Source of the DNA: RUG11977 sp045627205
GTDB taxonomy: Bacteria; Bacillota; Clostridia; Lachnospirales; Lachnospiraceae
Length of the DNA stretch: 64,000 nt
Direction: 5' to 3'
NCBI GenBank assembly: GCA_045627205.1
Contig: JAZQNG010000064.1
Location: 17,952 to 81,951 of the forward strand
The stretch's first letter is position 1; each line of letters starts with the position of its first letter. Made by a program: the position numbers and the translations under genes. This document shows positions 16,404 to 24,856 of this stretch, one piece after another. The notes beneath the pieces are model-generated. The model did not search any database, was not told the DNA's origin, and saw only the letters and a program-made list of their open reading frames with translations.

Positions 16404-17024
16404 ATGAGATATTATATATCGGATCTTCATTTTTTTCATGGCGAGATGAATGAAAAAATGGACAAAAGAGGCTTTGAAAGCACCGAAGTCATGAACGAGT
16501 ACATGATATCCCGGTGGAATTCGAAGGTGAAAAAACGGGATGAAGTAGTTATTATCGGTGATTTTAGCTTTGCAAAGGGTGAACAGACTAACGAAATCCT
16601 AAAGAGACTGAATGGGAAAAAGGCCTTAATTATAGGTAATCACGACCACTTCCTAAACGATAAGAAATTCGACAAAAGTCTTTTTGAATGGATAAACCAT
16701 TACAGAATGGTAAGTGACAACGGAAGACACGTAATAATGTGCCATTATCCGATTCTGTGCTATGAAGAGCAGTACAGGAGCACCGGAAATGGTTCGCCAA
16801 GGGCTTACATGCTTTACGGTCATGTCCACGATACCTATGATGAAGTACTGGTAAATAACAGCATAAAATATGTCAGAAGCTGCAAACGTGAACTTGTAGG
16901 GTATGATGAACCTCAGAAAATAAACTGTAATTTGATAAATACTTTTTGTAAATTCAGTGATTATACTCCTTTATCATTAGACGAATGGATAGAAAACGAT
17001 GCCTTACGCAGACAAATGACATAA
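16404..17024 (+). CDS. Metallophosphoesterase
   Basis: 206 aa calcineurin-like phosphoesterase with all blocks visible: D7xH9 (YISDLHFFHG), GDFSF, GNHDH, HYPI, and GHVHD. These bind two divalent metals and hydrolyse phosphoesters. The protein is soluble with no signal peptide. Related small proteins are annotated simply as metallophosphatase family and the natural substrate is not known. The ATG follows TTTGGAGGCAGT. The C-terminal 40 residues (YVRSCKRELVGYDEPQKINC onward) are less conserved in pattern. The next promoter starts six bases after the stop, so it is probably a single-gene transcript. Confidence 0.88.
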   Translation: MRYYISDLHFFHGEMNEKMDKRGFESTEVMNEYMISRWNSKVKKRDEVVIIGDFSFAKGEQTNEILKRLNGKKALIIGNHDHFLNDKKFDKSLFEWINHYRMVSDNGRHVIMCHYPILCYEEQYRSTGNGSPRAYMLYGHVHDTYDEVLVNNSIKYVRSCKRELVGYDEPQKINCNLINTFCKFSDYTPLSLDEWIENDALRRQMT

Positions 17025-17029
17025 ATAAC

Positions 17030-17058
17030 TTGAAATTAACTGAAAAATCTGATATACT
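17030..17058 (+). promoter_or_regulatory. Promoter of the EAL-domain gene
   Basis: TTGAAA (17030-17035), 17-base spacer, TATACT (17053-17058). It predicts a 5' leader of about 160 nt. Confidence 0.8.
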
Positions 17059-17065
17059 AATTCTG

Positions 17066-17224
17066 AGGTATTATTGAAATGCGACAGAGGTAGATTTAAG
17101 GAACGGTTTTAACAGACCGGATGCTTTTGAAGGAAAAGGTTTCCATCAGCGAAAGGGTATCCGCTCGGACAGGAGAAGCGGAGTAGAGGCAAAGGGGCAA
17201 CATCAGGTACAGGAGGTACGTGGT
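17066..17224 (+). promoter_or_regulatory. Structured 5' leader, unidentified
   Basis: The roughly 160-nt leader is G/A rich and contains several local hairpins: CGGT/ACCG (about 17103-17118), GGAAA/TTTCC (about 17133-17145), and TCCGCT/AGCGGA (about 17161-17184). GGATG/CATCC-type pairings could bring distant parts together. I could not match it to the c-di-GMP-I, c-di-GMP-II, lysine, TPP, cobalamin or c-di-AMP consensus. It ends in a CAGGAGG ribosome-binding site that a fold could mask. Confidence 0.4.
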
Positions 17225-20200
17225 ATGGTAAGAGGAATAGGCATCATAGGACTTTGTATAATGGCTATGGATAGCAAACGAAGGAATGCACTGGCTAAAA
17301 AGATAAACGAGGCTACAATAAATGCGGGATATAAGCTTGTGTGGTTTACATATTTTGAAGATGCGACAAATATGCAGGAGAATGTGGCAGCCTTTGGCAT
17401 GCTGAATAAATCATTTGTCGATGGTCTTGTGGTATGTTCGGGAACCGGTTACGGAAGCGTTATGACAGACCGCATCATTCATTCGGCACAGGGAGCTAAA
17501 GTACCTGTTGTTACTCTCGGCGAGAACAATATCGATATACCTTTTGCTGATGAAAAGGAGCCCGATTTTGCCGAGAAGCTGATCTCAGAGCTTGAAAAGC
17601 AGATGCCCGAGATGCCCAGGATTCCTTTGGATATGCTTGAACCGCCCGAGGAAGACTCTGATAAGGAAGTTACTCCCGAGGACATCGGAAAGGCAGAGGA
17701 CGACATATACTTTAGCGTAAACAAAATGCTTGATGCCAAAGAAATCAAGGATTTGATTCCATGTATCAGAGAAATGCTTCCGAAAAATGCATATTTCTGT
17801 TTCGCCGGAGAGTTTCTGGTTCAGTATGGTGACACTGACTGGGATCAGGATAAAAATAAAGTAATCCTTTCAAACAAAGAGCCTGTTTCGGTGTCTATTG
17901 CCGTATCAAAGACGAAAGTTCTTCCGGAAGTTGAAAAATGGATGTACTCAAGAGAATGCTTTATTCTTACACCCTCGATAGCCAAAGAGGTTGTATGCGG
18001 CTATTATGCATTCAGAATATCGAGTATGGAGAAGTTCCAGCTGATATACAGGCTTATTGTCAGATATATAAATCTGGCACTGAATATATATATAAAGTAT
18101 GTGCTGAACAGAACCATTATGAATCGTATGGAAACCTACTCCTTCATGGATATCAACACAGGTTTTTATAATCTTGGCGGTGTATCAAAATGGTTCCGGG
18201 AGATGGCTGCAAAGCCTGAAAATCATGCCAGGAGCATCGGCTTTACCGTGTTTCTTCTTCCTAAATATAATGAAATATATGAGAACCACGGAGCTGAGGC
18301 TATTGACGAGATTCTGCGAATAGTCGGTTCCATGCTCCAGAATGTTTATAAAGAAAAACATGTTATTGCCAGAGTACAGAGCGATGAATTTGTTGTGGTA
18401 AGCAGCTTTAAGGCAGATGAAAATGCGGCTGAAGTCATCCTGAACAATATCGATAATTTCTATAATGAACTTGAAAACTTTAACAGACGCCGTATCTTAA
18501 AATATGACATTCTGGTCAATAGAGGATATACATATACCGAATCCGGCTGGGAAGGAACACTGGAATCCTTTATCAAGTATGCCAACAGCGAGATGTATCT
18601 CTATACACTTAACAGAGAGCAGGAAGAGGCTCCCAGTGAGGATAAAAACGTTCTGGCAACCTACGCCACCTTTGATACGATTATTAAGAACAATCTGCTG
18701 ACATATCATCTTCAGCCTATTATCAGTGCCAAGACAGGCGATATTTACGGATACGAGGCCCTTATGAGAACCAAAGGCTCCGTGAAGATGTCACCTCTTG
18801 AAGTGATTGACATAGCTACCAGGTACGACCGTCTGGGCGATATAGAGCATGCAACACTTTTCAATGTAATGCAGCTCTATTCCGAGAGAAGCGGAGAATT
18901 CGCCGGCAAAAAGATATTTATTAATACCATCCCGGGACATTTCTTAAGCCGGGATGAATGGAGTGAGCTGACAGAGAAATATGGCAGCCATTTCGATAAA
19001 TTTATCTATGAAGTAACTGAGCAGAGTTCCTGCTCGGAAGAAGAACTGGAGTCAATCAAGAAGCTCAGAGACAGCGAGACCAATCTTCAGATAGCTATTG
19101 ACGACTACGGAACAGGTCATTCCAATATAGTTAATCTGTTACGTTACGCACCTCAGATTATCAAAATTGACCGGTATCTTATTACTGAAATACAGAACGA
19201 CAGAAACAAGCAGATGTTTGTAAAGAACGCTATAGATTTTGCAAACATGAACGGAATCAAGGTTCTGGCCGAAGGCGTTGAGACCTTCGAGGAGCTTTCG
19301 GCGGTTATTGAATACGGTGTTGACCTGATTCAGGGCTACTATGTATCAAGACCTCAGCCTAATGTTGTTCCCGTTATTCCGGAGAAAATAAGACGTGAAA
19401 TAGTAAACGAAAACTTAAGGCTTTCCACTTATAACAGAGATCTGAAGACCTATGAGGCTGCCTGCGGCGAAAGTCTTGACCTGATAAATCTGGCACTGAA
19501 CCAGTACACCTACATTAACCTTTATGAAGGCGAATACATTGCCTTTGGTGACGGAGAAGGCATTACCGATATGCACATCCGTGTGGCTGATAACGCAAAT
19601 GTTAAGCTTACTGTTTCAAATACCAATATTAAGGGCTCCAGCGAAACACCGATTATCGTTGGCAAAAACAGTCACTTAACCCTTGTAATAAAGGACAACA
19701 ACACCTTCTATAAGGAAGGCGTATATGTTCCTGAAAGTTCATCTCTTGATTTGATCGGTGATGGTAATCTGGATATTGAACTGAACAGAAATTACGGCTG
19801 CGGAATCGGAGGAAGTTTTAAGCGTAAATACGGAAATATAACAATAAATATGGACGGCATGCTTTCCATGAACTGTTCCGGCGACAGGGTAACGGCCATA
19901 GGCGGTGAAAGCAGCGAAGGCAGTATCGTATTTGAAAAATGCAGCACAGTAATAAAGGCGACAGGCATAGCGATTATCGGAATAGGAAGTGCCCAGGGTG
20001 AATCGAACATTGTTATAAATGAGACGGCTAAAATTGATGTTGTATGTAACGGAAATGATGCCGTGGGAATCGGATGCTTCAAGGGCAAAACCAGAGTTGT
20101 ATCTTCCGGAAATATAGCATGCCGTACAGACGGTGAAAGAATTGTATCGATTGGAAGCACCTCATGTACCGAAAGCAGGATTGAGTTTATAGGAGGATGC

Positions 20201-20470
20201 TATTCGGGACAGATTCATTGCGATACGGGACTGGTTGTGGGAGCTTCGTCCGGTGAGATGGAAATCCTGATTAAGGATACCTATCTTGACATATTTGCCG
20301 AGGGTGCCCGGGTTACCTGTGTAGGAAGCATAGACGGAAAATGTGATATTCTGGCAGAGAGCGGAAATATCAATCTGAAGACGAATTCAGGCATATCGAC
20401 CCTTCTGGGAGGTAAAAATGATACCTGCAGGATAGTTAATGCCGTTGTAAATCTTCCGGAGAATGCCTGA
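17225..20470 (+). CDS. GGDEF/EAL c-di-GMP protein with periplasmic-binding-like N-terminus and beta-rich C-terminus
   Basis: 1081 aa without a signal peptide or membrane helix. Residues 1-115 resemble the first lobe of a LacI/periplasmic-binding fold (GIIGLCIMAMDSKRRNALAK, then FVDGLVVCSG). A degenerate GGDEF domain covers about 300-460, with QSDEF (about 385-389) for GGDEF, so cyclase activity is unlikely. The EAL domain at about 478-735 keeps the key motifs: EAL (508-510), FINTIPG, EVTEQ, IDDYGTGHSN, IKIDRY, EGVET (about 683-687) and QGYYVSRP. That predicts an active c-di-GMP phosphodiesterase. Residues about 760-1081 form a repetitive beta-strand region with recurring IGxG and SxIxI steps, like beta-helical carbohydrate-binding surface repeats, which is unusual on a cytoplasmic signalling protein. 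The start follows CAGGAGGTACGTGGT. Confidence 0.88.
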   Translation: MVRGIGIIGLCIMAMDSKRRNALAKKINEATINAGYKLVWFTYFEDATNMQENVAAFGMLNKSFVDGLVVCSGTGYGSVMTDRIIHSAQGAKVPVVTLGENNIDIPFADEKEPDFAEKLISELEKQMPEMPRIPLDMLEPPEEDSDKEVTPEDIGKAEDDIYFSVNKMLDAKEIKDLIPCIREMLPKNAYFCFAGEFLVQYGDTDWDQDKNKVILSNKEPVSVSIAVSKTKVLPEVEKWMYSRECFILTPSIAKEVVCGYYAFRISSMEKFQLIYRLIVRYINLALNIYIKYVLNRTIMNRMETYSFMDINTGFYNLGGVSKWFREMAAKPENHARSIGFTVFLLPKYNEIYENHGAEAIDEILRIVGSMLQNVYKEKHVIARVQSDEFVVVSSFKADENAAEVILNNIDNFYNELENFNRRRILKYDILVNRGYTYTESGWEGTLESFIKYANSEMYLYTLNREQEEAPSEDKNVLATYATFDTIIKNNLLTYHLQPIISAKTGDIYGYEALMRTKGSVKMSPLEVIDIATRYDRLGDIEHATLFNVMQLYSERSGEFAGKKIFINTIPGHFLSRDEWSELTEKYGSHFDKFIYEVTEQSSCSEEELESIKKLRDSETNLQIAIDDYGTGHSNIVNLLRYAPQIIKIDRYLITEIQNDRNKQMFVKNAIDFANMNGIKVLAEGVETFEELSAVIEYGVDLIQGYYVSRPQPNVVPVIPEKIRREIVNENLRLSTYNRDLKTYEAACGESLDLINLALNQYTYINLYEGEYIAFGDGEGITDMHIRVADNANVKLTVSNTNIKGSSETPIIVGKNSHLTLVIKDNNTFYKEGVYVPESSSLDLIGDGNLDIELNRNYGCGIGGSFKRKYGNITINMDGMLSMNCSGDRVTAIGGESSEGSIVFEKCSTVIKATGIAIIGIGSAQGESNIVINETAKIDVVCNGNDAVGIGCFKGKTRVVSSGNIACRTDGERIVSIGSTSCTESRIEFIGGCYSGQIHCDTGLVVGASSGEMEILIKDTYLDIFAEGARVTCVGSIDGKCDILAESGNINLKTNSGISTLLGGKNDTCRIVNAVVNLPENA

Positions 20471-20478
20471 AGTAATTA

Positions 20479-20557
20479 TTCACAGTCGGGTAATGATAAA
20501 CGCAAGCTGAGAGCTTTCTTTCAGACTTATGAGAATGGGTTTTGAACAGACTGTGAA
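20479..20557. repeat. Dispersed cruciform-like repeat, family A
   Basis: Outer arms TTCACAGTC (20479-20487) and GACTGTGAA (20549-20557). The inner hairpin CTGAGAG/CTTTCAG is at 20507-20524. It shares the core GTCGGGTAATGATAAACGCA and CTTATGA with the copy at 3221-3285. Confidence 0.75.
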
Positions 20558-20590
20558 GCAACTGACTGAAAATATATAAACAGATTTACG

Positions 20591-20620
20591 AGCCATCGCA
20601 AAAGCGGTGGCTTCTGTTTT
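20591..20620 (+). terminator. Terminator after the EAL gene
   Basis: AGCCATCGC and GCGGTGGCT around an A-rich loop, followed by TCTGTTTT. Confidence 0.8.
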
Positions 20621-20754
20621 GCGAGTCTTGAATTACCAGGCAGCGGAGCGGATTGCGAATATCATTGACAAGGTCGAAAGAGTATCGTGGAAAAACAAAA
20701 AAGGGGTATTGTCCGCACGGAGCAAACAAATGTGTCTGTCTCACAAATTTTTTC

Positions 20755-20783
20755 TTGCATTTTGAAAAAAGAAAGAATATAAT
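20755..20783 (+). promoter_or_regulatory. gdhA promoter
   Basis: TTGCAT (20755-20760), 17-base spacer, TATAAT (20778-20783), about 75 bases before the start codon. Confidence 0.85.
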
Positions 20784-20858
20784 GGTGAAAGTTGGGTAGA
20801 ATCCCCGGATGGTATGTATTCAAAAACAACCAATTTGTAAATTTAGGAGGAAAAATCA

Positions 20859-22211
20859 ATGAACGCTTACATTGCAAGAGTTATTGAAGACGTTAAGAAG
20901 AAGAATGCTTCTGAGCCTGAGTTCCTTCAGACCGTTGAAGAGGTTCTTACATCACTTGAGCCTGCTATCGAGAAGCATCCCGAGTATGAGGCAAATAAGC
21001 TCCTTGAGAGACTTGTTGAGCCCGAGAGAATTATTTCATTCAGAGTTGTATGGATGGATGATCAGGGTAAGCCCCAGGTTAACCGTGGATACAGAGTACA
21101 GTTCAATTCAGCAATCGGACCTTACAAGGGAGGATTAAGATTCCATCCCGCTGTATATCAGGGAATGATGAAGTTCCTTGCTTTCGAGCAGACCTTCAAG
21201 AACAGCCTTACAAGCCTTCCTATGGGTGGCGGTAAGGGTGGATCAGATTTTGATCCCCAGGGCAAGTCAGATGCAGAAGTAATGAGATTCTGCCAGGCAT
21301 TTATGACAGAGCTTTACAGACATATCGGACCTAACGTAGACGTTCCTGCCGGCGATGTTGGTGTAGGCGGACGTGAAATCGGTTACTTATTCGGACAGTA
21401 CAAAAGAATTAAGGATGCTTACGAGAATGGCGTTCTTACAGGCAAGGGTCTTTCATACGGCGGATCTCTTATCCGTCCCGAGGCTACAGGCTATGGTGCA
21501 ACATACTTCTGGAGCGAGGTTATGAAGCATGAGGGCAAGACCATTGAAGGTCAGACATTTGCTCTTTCAGGTTTCGGTAACGTAGCATGGGGTGCTGCTC
21601 AGAAGATTAAAGAACTCGGCGGTAAGGTTCTCACAATCTCAGGTCCCGACGGATATTGCTATATGAAGGACGGCATGACCGATGAAATGATTAACTACAT
21701 GCTTGAAATGAGAGCTTCCAACCGTAACAAATCACAGGATATGGCTGATAAGTTCCCGGATAAGGCTGAGTTCGTAGCAGGCAAGAAGCCTTGGGGCAAT
21801 GTTAAGGTTGACGTTTGCATGCCTTGCGCATTCCAGAACGAAATCAACATCGATGATGCTAAGGCTGTTGTAGCTGCAGGTATCAAGTATGTTAACGAAG
21901 TTGCTAATATGCCTACCACAAATGAGGCTGTTAAGTACTTCCAGGAGAATGGCGTTCTTATCACACCTTCAAAGGCTGTTAATGCAGGTGGTGTTGCTAC
22001 ATCAGGTCTTGAGATGAGCCAGAACTCAGAGAGACTTTCTTGGACAGCAGAGGAAGTTGATAAGCAGCTCAAGAACATCATGAAGAATATCCATCAGCAG
22101 ATTGTTGATGCCTGCGATGAGTACGGTATCGGCTACAATCTTGTTGCAGGTGCTAACCTTGCAGGCTTCCGTAAGGTTGCAGATGCAATGATGGCTCAGG
22201 GTTGGGTATAA
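20859..22211 (+). CDS. gdhA: NADP-specific glutamate dehydrogenase
   Basis: 450 aa, the standard length of the hexameric bacterial enzyme that makes glutamate from 2-oxoglutarate and ammonia. It shows the substrate-binding run NRGYRVQFNSAIGPYKGGLR, the catalytic Lys in LPMGGGKGGSDF, and VPAGDVGVGGREIGY. The Rossmann turn is LSGFGNVAWGA, and the C-terminus carries PSKAVNAGGVATSGLEMSQN. Every motif is intact. AGGAGGAAAAATC precedes the ATG. Codon use is strongly biased to AAG, GAG and CTT, as for a highly expressed gene. It is monocistronic with its own promoter and a cluster of hairpins downstream. Confidence 0.97.
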   Translation: MNAYIARVIEDVKKKNASEPEFLQTVEEVLTSLEPAIEKHPEYEANKLLERLVEPERIISFRVVWMDDQGKPQVNRGYRVQFNSAIGPYKGGLRFHPAVYQGMMKFLAFEQTFKNSLTSLPMGGGKGGSDFDPQGKSDAEVMRFCQAFMTELYRHIGPNVDVPAGDVGVGGREIGYLFGQYKRIKDAYENGVLTGKGLSYGGSLIRPEATGYGATYFWSEVMKHEGKTIEGQTFALSGFGNVAWGAAQKIKELGGKVLTISGPDGYCYMKDGMTDEMINYMLEMRASNRNKSQDMADKFPDKAEFVAGKKPWGNVKVDVCMPCAFQNEINIDDAKAVVAAGIKYVNEVANMPTTNEAVKYFQENGVLITPSKAVNAGGVATSGLEMSQNSERLSWTAEEVDKQLKNIMKNIHQQIVDACDEYGIGYNLVAGANLAGFRKVADAMMAQGWV

Positions 22212-22213
22212 TA

Positions 22214-22273
22214 GCGCACTAAAGTGCGCCATAATTTAAACACAAAAACCAGTGGGTTTTTGGTTTAAATTAT
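22214..22273 (+). other. Two consecutive hairpins after gdhA
   Basis: GCGCACT/AGTGCGC (22214-22229) is followed by a 19-bp AT-rich stem with one bulge (ATAATTTAAAC at 22231-22241 with 22263-22273, and CAAAAACC/GGTTTTTG inside). Neither has a long T run. They may protect the 3' end of gdhA mRNA or help termination at the next hairpin. Confidence 0.6.
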
Positions 22274-22310
22274 CCCCTTGTTTCATGTTGAAGAATTAAA
22301 TAAAATTTGA

Positions 22311-22348
22311 TGACCTCCTTACAAATATTTTGCAGGGAGGTCATTTTT
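22311..22348 (+). terminator. Terminator downstream of gdhA
   Basis: TGACCTCC (22311-22318) and GGAGGTCA (22336-22343) followed by TTTTT. Confidence 0.82.
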
Positions 22349-22390
22349 ATAGTATTAATATTTTTTGAAGAAATCCTTACAATGATTTGC

Positions 22391-22430
22391 AAAAAACCTC
22401 TCTTTCCTTGGGCTGGAAGAGAGGTTTTTT
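22391..22430 (-). terminator. Terminator of the YhcC-like gene
   Basis: AAAAAACCTCTCTT (22391-22404) pairs with AAGAGAGGTTTTTT (22417-22430). The T run serves the minus strand, right after the stop at 22433; it would also work on the plus strand. Confidence 0.88.
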
Positions 22431-22432
22431 AT

Positions 22433-23446
22433 TTATTCTTTGGCTGAATTTATGCCGTTCAGTATTATTTTTTTGTTTGTGCTCCATTTGGGATATATTA
22501 ACAGATCCTTGGGAGCGTCTCCTGTGAGGCGATGGATTATCATATCAGGAGGCAGAATTTTTAGACAGCAGGCCAGAAGATTGATGTATTCCTCTGCAGT
22601 ACGGATATGAAGTCCGAGGTGCTGTGCACATATATCGGCACGTATATATTCCTTTTCTTCCCTGCTTAGACTGTCCTTGTCTGCAATTTCCTTTACACTG
22701 TTCTGGACCGCCTTTAATTCTTCGTTAAATCGTCTTCCAAGCTCTGTATTTTTTAAGACATGGAGAAGCTGAAGCTTTATACCCTGAATTTTAAATCGCG
22801 GATCTGAAATGTATCTGATTGTTTCAAGCATCATTTCCTCGGTTTCACCGGGAAGGCCTAAAATGACATGTACAATTACCTCAAGTCCGGCCTTGTTTAA
22901 TCTTCGCACGGCATCCTCAAAGGCATCAAGCTGATATCCGCGGTGTATGAAATCTGCTGTTTTAGCATGCATTGTCTGAAGTCCGAGTTCAATCCAGACA
23001 GGTTTTATTCTGTTGATTTTTAAAAGCATGTCAATGCATTCGTTTGTAATGCAATCCGGTCTGGTTGCTATTGAAATAGCACAGATTTCTTCATTGGCAG
23101 CGGCATCGGAGAACATTGCTTTTAATTTGTCTACAGGACCATAGGTATTGGTATAGCTTTGAAAATATGCAATATATTTTATTTTTTCATTGCCTCGCCT
23201 GTCTATTTTGGCTGCAATCTGTTTTTTTGCATATTCAATCTGGTCGCCTACAGATAAATATGCAGGCGCCGCAAAATCACCTGAACCTCCCTCACTGCAG
23301 AAAATACATCCGCCAGTGCCGATGTTTCCGTCTCTGTTGGGACAGCTGCAGCCGGTTGACAGTGAAAGCTTGTACACCTTACAGCCAAATCTGTTCTGAA
23401 GATATGTATTTAAATCATTATAAGGTTTATTCATATCTTTACCCAT
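22433..23446 (-). CDS. Radical SAM protein, TIGR01212 (YhcC) family
   Basis: 337 aa. The family signature lies near the N-terminus: C35-PNRDG-x6-C47-xx-C50, the radical SAM iron-sulfur site, followed by CSEGGSGDF. Later blocks are YFQSYTNTYGP, ISIATRPDCI, WIELGLQTMH and HVILGLPGETEEMM, all typical of YhcC-type proteins. The biochemical role in Clostridia is not settled. Two starts are possible. The ATG at 23446 has AGGAAGG only one base away, so the ATG at 23434 (MNKPYNDLN), which matches how family members usually begin, may be the real one. It is monocistronic with its own promoter and terminator. Confidence 0.9.
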   Translation of the reverse strand: MGKDMNKPYNDLNTYLQNRFGCKVYKLSLSTGCSCPNRDGNIGTGGCIFCSEGGSGDFAAPAYLSVGDQIEYAKKQIAAKIDRRGNEKIKYIAYFQSYTNTYGPVDKLKAMFSDAAANEEICAISIATRPDCITNECIDMLLKINRIKPVWIELGLQTMHAKTADFIHRGYQLDAFEDAVRRLNKAGLEVIVHVILGLPGETEEMMLETIRYISDPRFKIQGIKLQLLHVLKNTELGRRFNEELKAVQNSVKEIADKDSLSREEKEYIRADICAQHLGLHIRTAEEYINLLACCLKILPPDMIIHRLTGDAPKDLLIYPKWSTNKKIILNGINSAKE

Positions 23447-23510
23447 GCCTTCCTAATGGTTAAATATATATTTTCTACATATATACCTTAAATCCATTAT
23501 ATTCATTTTC

Positions 23511-23539
23511 AGTATAAATAATTTCCTGATTATTTTCAA
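23511..23539 (-). promoter_or_regulatory. Promoter of the YhcC-like gene
   Basis: On the minus strand TTGAAA (23539-23534), 17-base spacer, TATACT (23516-23511). Confidence 0.7.
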
Positions 23540-23710
23540 CTGGAAGATTTAATCTCAAGCAGTAAATTTTTTACATTGTAGGTAGAATTTATGCTTATTA
23601 TTTGATTTAGGGACAGCATTTGATGTCTATAGTAAAAATATAATGGTCCTTCTCGATTGTATAATCTTTTTCATTATATTAAAAAATCATATTTATTTTT
23701 TTGCCTGCTT

Positions 23711-23719
23711 TGATATAAT
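23711..23719 (+). promoter_or_regulatory. Extended -10 promoter of the SH3-like gene
   Basis: TGATATAAT, an extended -10 element without a good -35 match, about 77 bases before the start. Confidence 0.5.
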
Positions 23720-23795
23720 GATAATAAATTGTTTGTTTAGAGCGTACTAAACAAAACTATCAGCGAATCGCACATCGCTTAGTATGGGAGGAATT

Positions 23796-24713
23796 ATGAA
23801 GTTAAGAAGCTTTATACTGATTTTTTTAGGCATTGCATTATTATCATTTTCAGAAGTAAGGACTTTTGCCTTTTCTGATGGTGAATTTAATGATGGATAT
23901 GTAGCAATTGTTAAGAAGGCATCAAAGATTTATCAGAATCCAAAATCGGGTAGTGATACCGTGAAGGAAATTTTGACCGGAGAGAATCTTACCACACATC
24001 TTGCAGATGCTATTTCCATTGTTGATACAATAGTAGATTCGAAGGGGAAGGAATGGTACAGGGTTATAGTAAATACAATTTATTATCCTACGGATGAGCA
24101 GACCGAGGTAATAGATAAAAATGCGCCCTTTTATGAAACAACAGGCTATGATAATTCAAATTATTCCGTATTCTATGAAGGCTATATACCTGCTTCGAAG
24201 CTTGTAAAGAATGAATTTTCGATGGAGCAGAAGGAGTATCTTGATATTATCAATGAGTATCTGTATATCTATCAGGATTCCGGTAAGGAGACTGCAGAAT
24301 TTTCAAATGCGGATAAGCAGGAATTTTTAAAAACCTGCTTCAATCATTATTCAAAGGAAAGCTACACAAAGGAAGAGATTAAGGATCTTGCGGTAAAATT
24401 CTTTTCAGGTTCGAAATTTATATCAAATAAGTTTCTGAAAAAATATCCGTTAAAAGACGATATGTATGATGTTACCGGAAATTTCAGTGATTATGGAACA
24501 TGTTATCCCGGATATAAGGTTAATTCCATTTCATTAAAAAAGGGTGTTTATACAATCAAATGCACAATGCTTGTTTATGAATACGATTTTAATAAGAATA
24601 AGACTAAAAAAATGAAGACCGGCAGCTACACCGTGAAGCTTAAAAAATGCGAGGGCGAGGAAAACAATTATTATATTACAGGTGTTACATACAAAAATAC
24701 TTCGCTTATATAG
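23796..24713 (+). CDS. Secreted SH3-like domain protein
   Basis: 305 aa from the ATG at 23796, placed after GGGAGGAATT; an ATG at 23784 lies within that site and is rejected. The N-terminal signal peptide is MKLRSFILIFLGIALLSFSE, with probable cleavage after a TFAFS-type site. Residues about 35-140 look like a bacterial SH3 (SH3b) fold: GYVAIVKKASKIYQNPKSGS, then LTGENLTTH, WYRVIVN and EGYIPASKLVKNEF. The C-terminal half (SKFISNKFLKKYPLKDDMYD onward) is a beta-rich domain I do not recognise. It probably acts at the cell surface. It lies upstream of a membrane zinc-ribbon protein and a GH3 glucosidase in the same direction. Confidence 0.78.
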   Translation: MKLRSFILIFLGIALLSFSEVRTFAFSDGEFNDGYVAIVKKASKIYQNPKSGSDTVKEILTGENLTTHLADAISIVDTIVDSKGKEWYRVIVNTIYYPTDEQTEVIDKNAPFYETTGYDNSNYSVFYEGYIPASKLVKNEFSMEQKEYLDIINEYLYIYQDSGKETAEFSNADKQEFLKTCFNHYSKESYTKEEIKDLAVKFFSGSKFISNKFLKKYPLKDDMYDVTGNFSDYGTCYPGYKVNSISLKKGVYTIKCTMLVYEYDFNKNKTKKMKTGSYTVKLKKCEGEENNYYITGVTYKNTSLI

Positions 24714-24856
24714 TTTTTTATTATAAATCTATTTTATTAAGCATTTATGGTACCGTAAATTGAAGACAGACAGATTTATATAAAGCAGATTCCGTTATAT
24801 AATTATTTTGAAGTATTGTAAATCTATAATCGTGATATATTAATTGGAGGTAGCGT

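Larger units (their letters stand above)
20471..20858. other. Intergenic region with repeat, terminator and gdhA promoter
   Basis: 388 bases: family A repeat at 20479-20557, a terminator at 20591-20620, an unassigned stretch, then the gdhA promoter at 20755-20783. No coding potential is seen. Confidence 0.6.
23447..23795. other. Divergent promoter region
   Basis: 349 AT-rich bases between divergent genes, holding a minus-strand promoter (23511-23539) and a plus-strand extended -10 (23711-23719). Just before the plus-strand gene, TACTAA and TTAGTA flank a GCGATTCGC-type hairpin (about 23743-23785). Confidence 0.55.

Noticed and set aside
17059..17224. Known c-di-GMP or lysine riboswitch
   Set aside because: GACAGAGGTAGA hints at a lysine-type opening, but the remaining conserved blocks of the lysine and c-di-GMP classes are not present.
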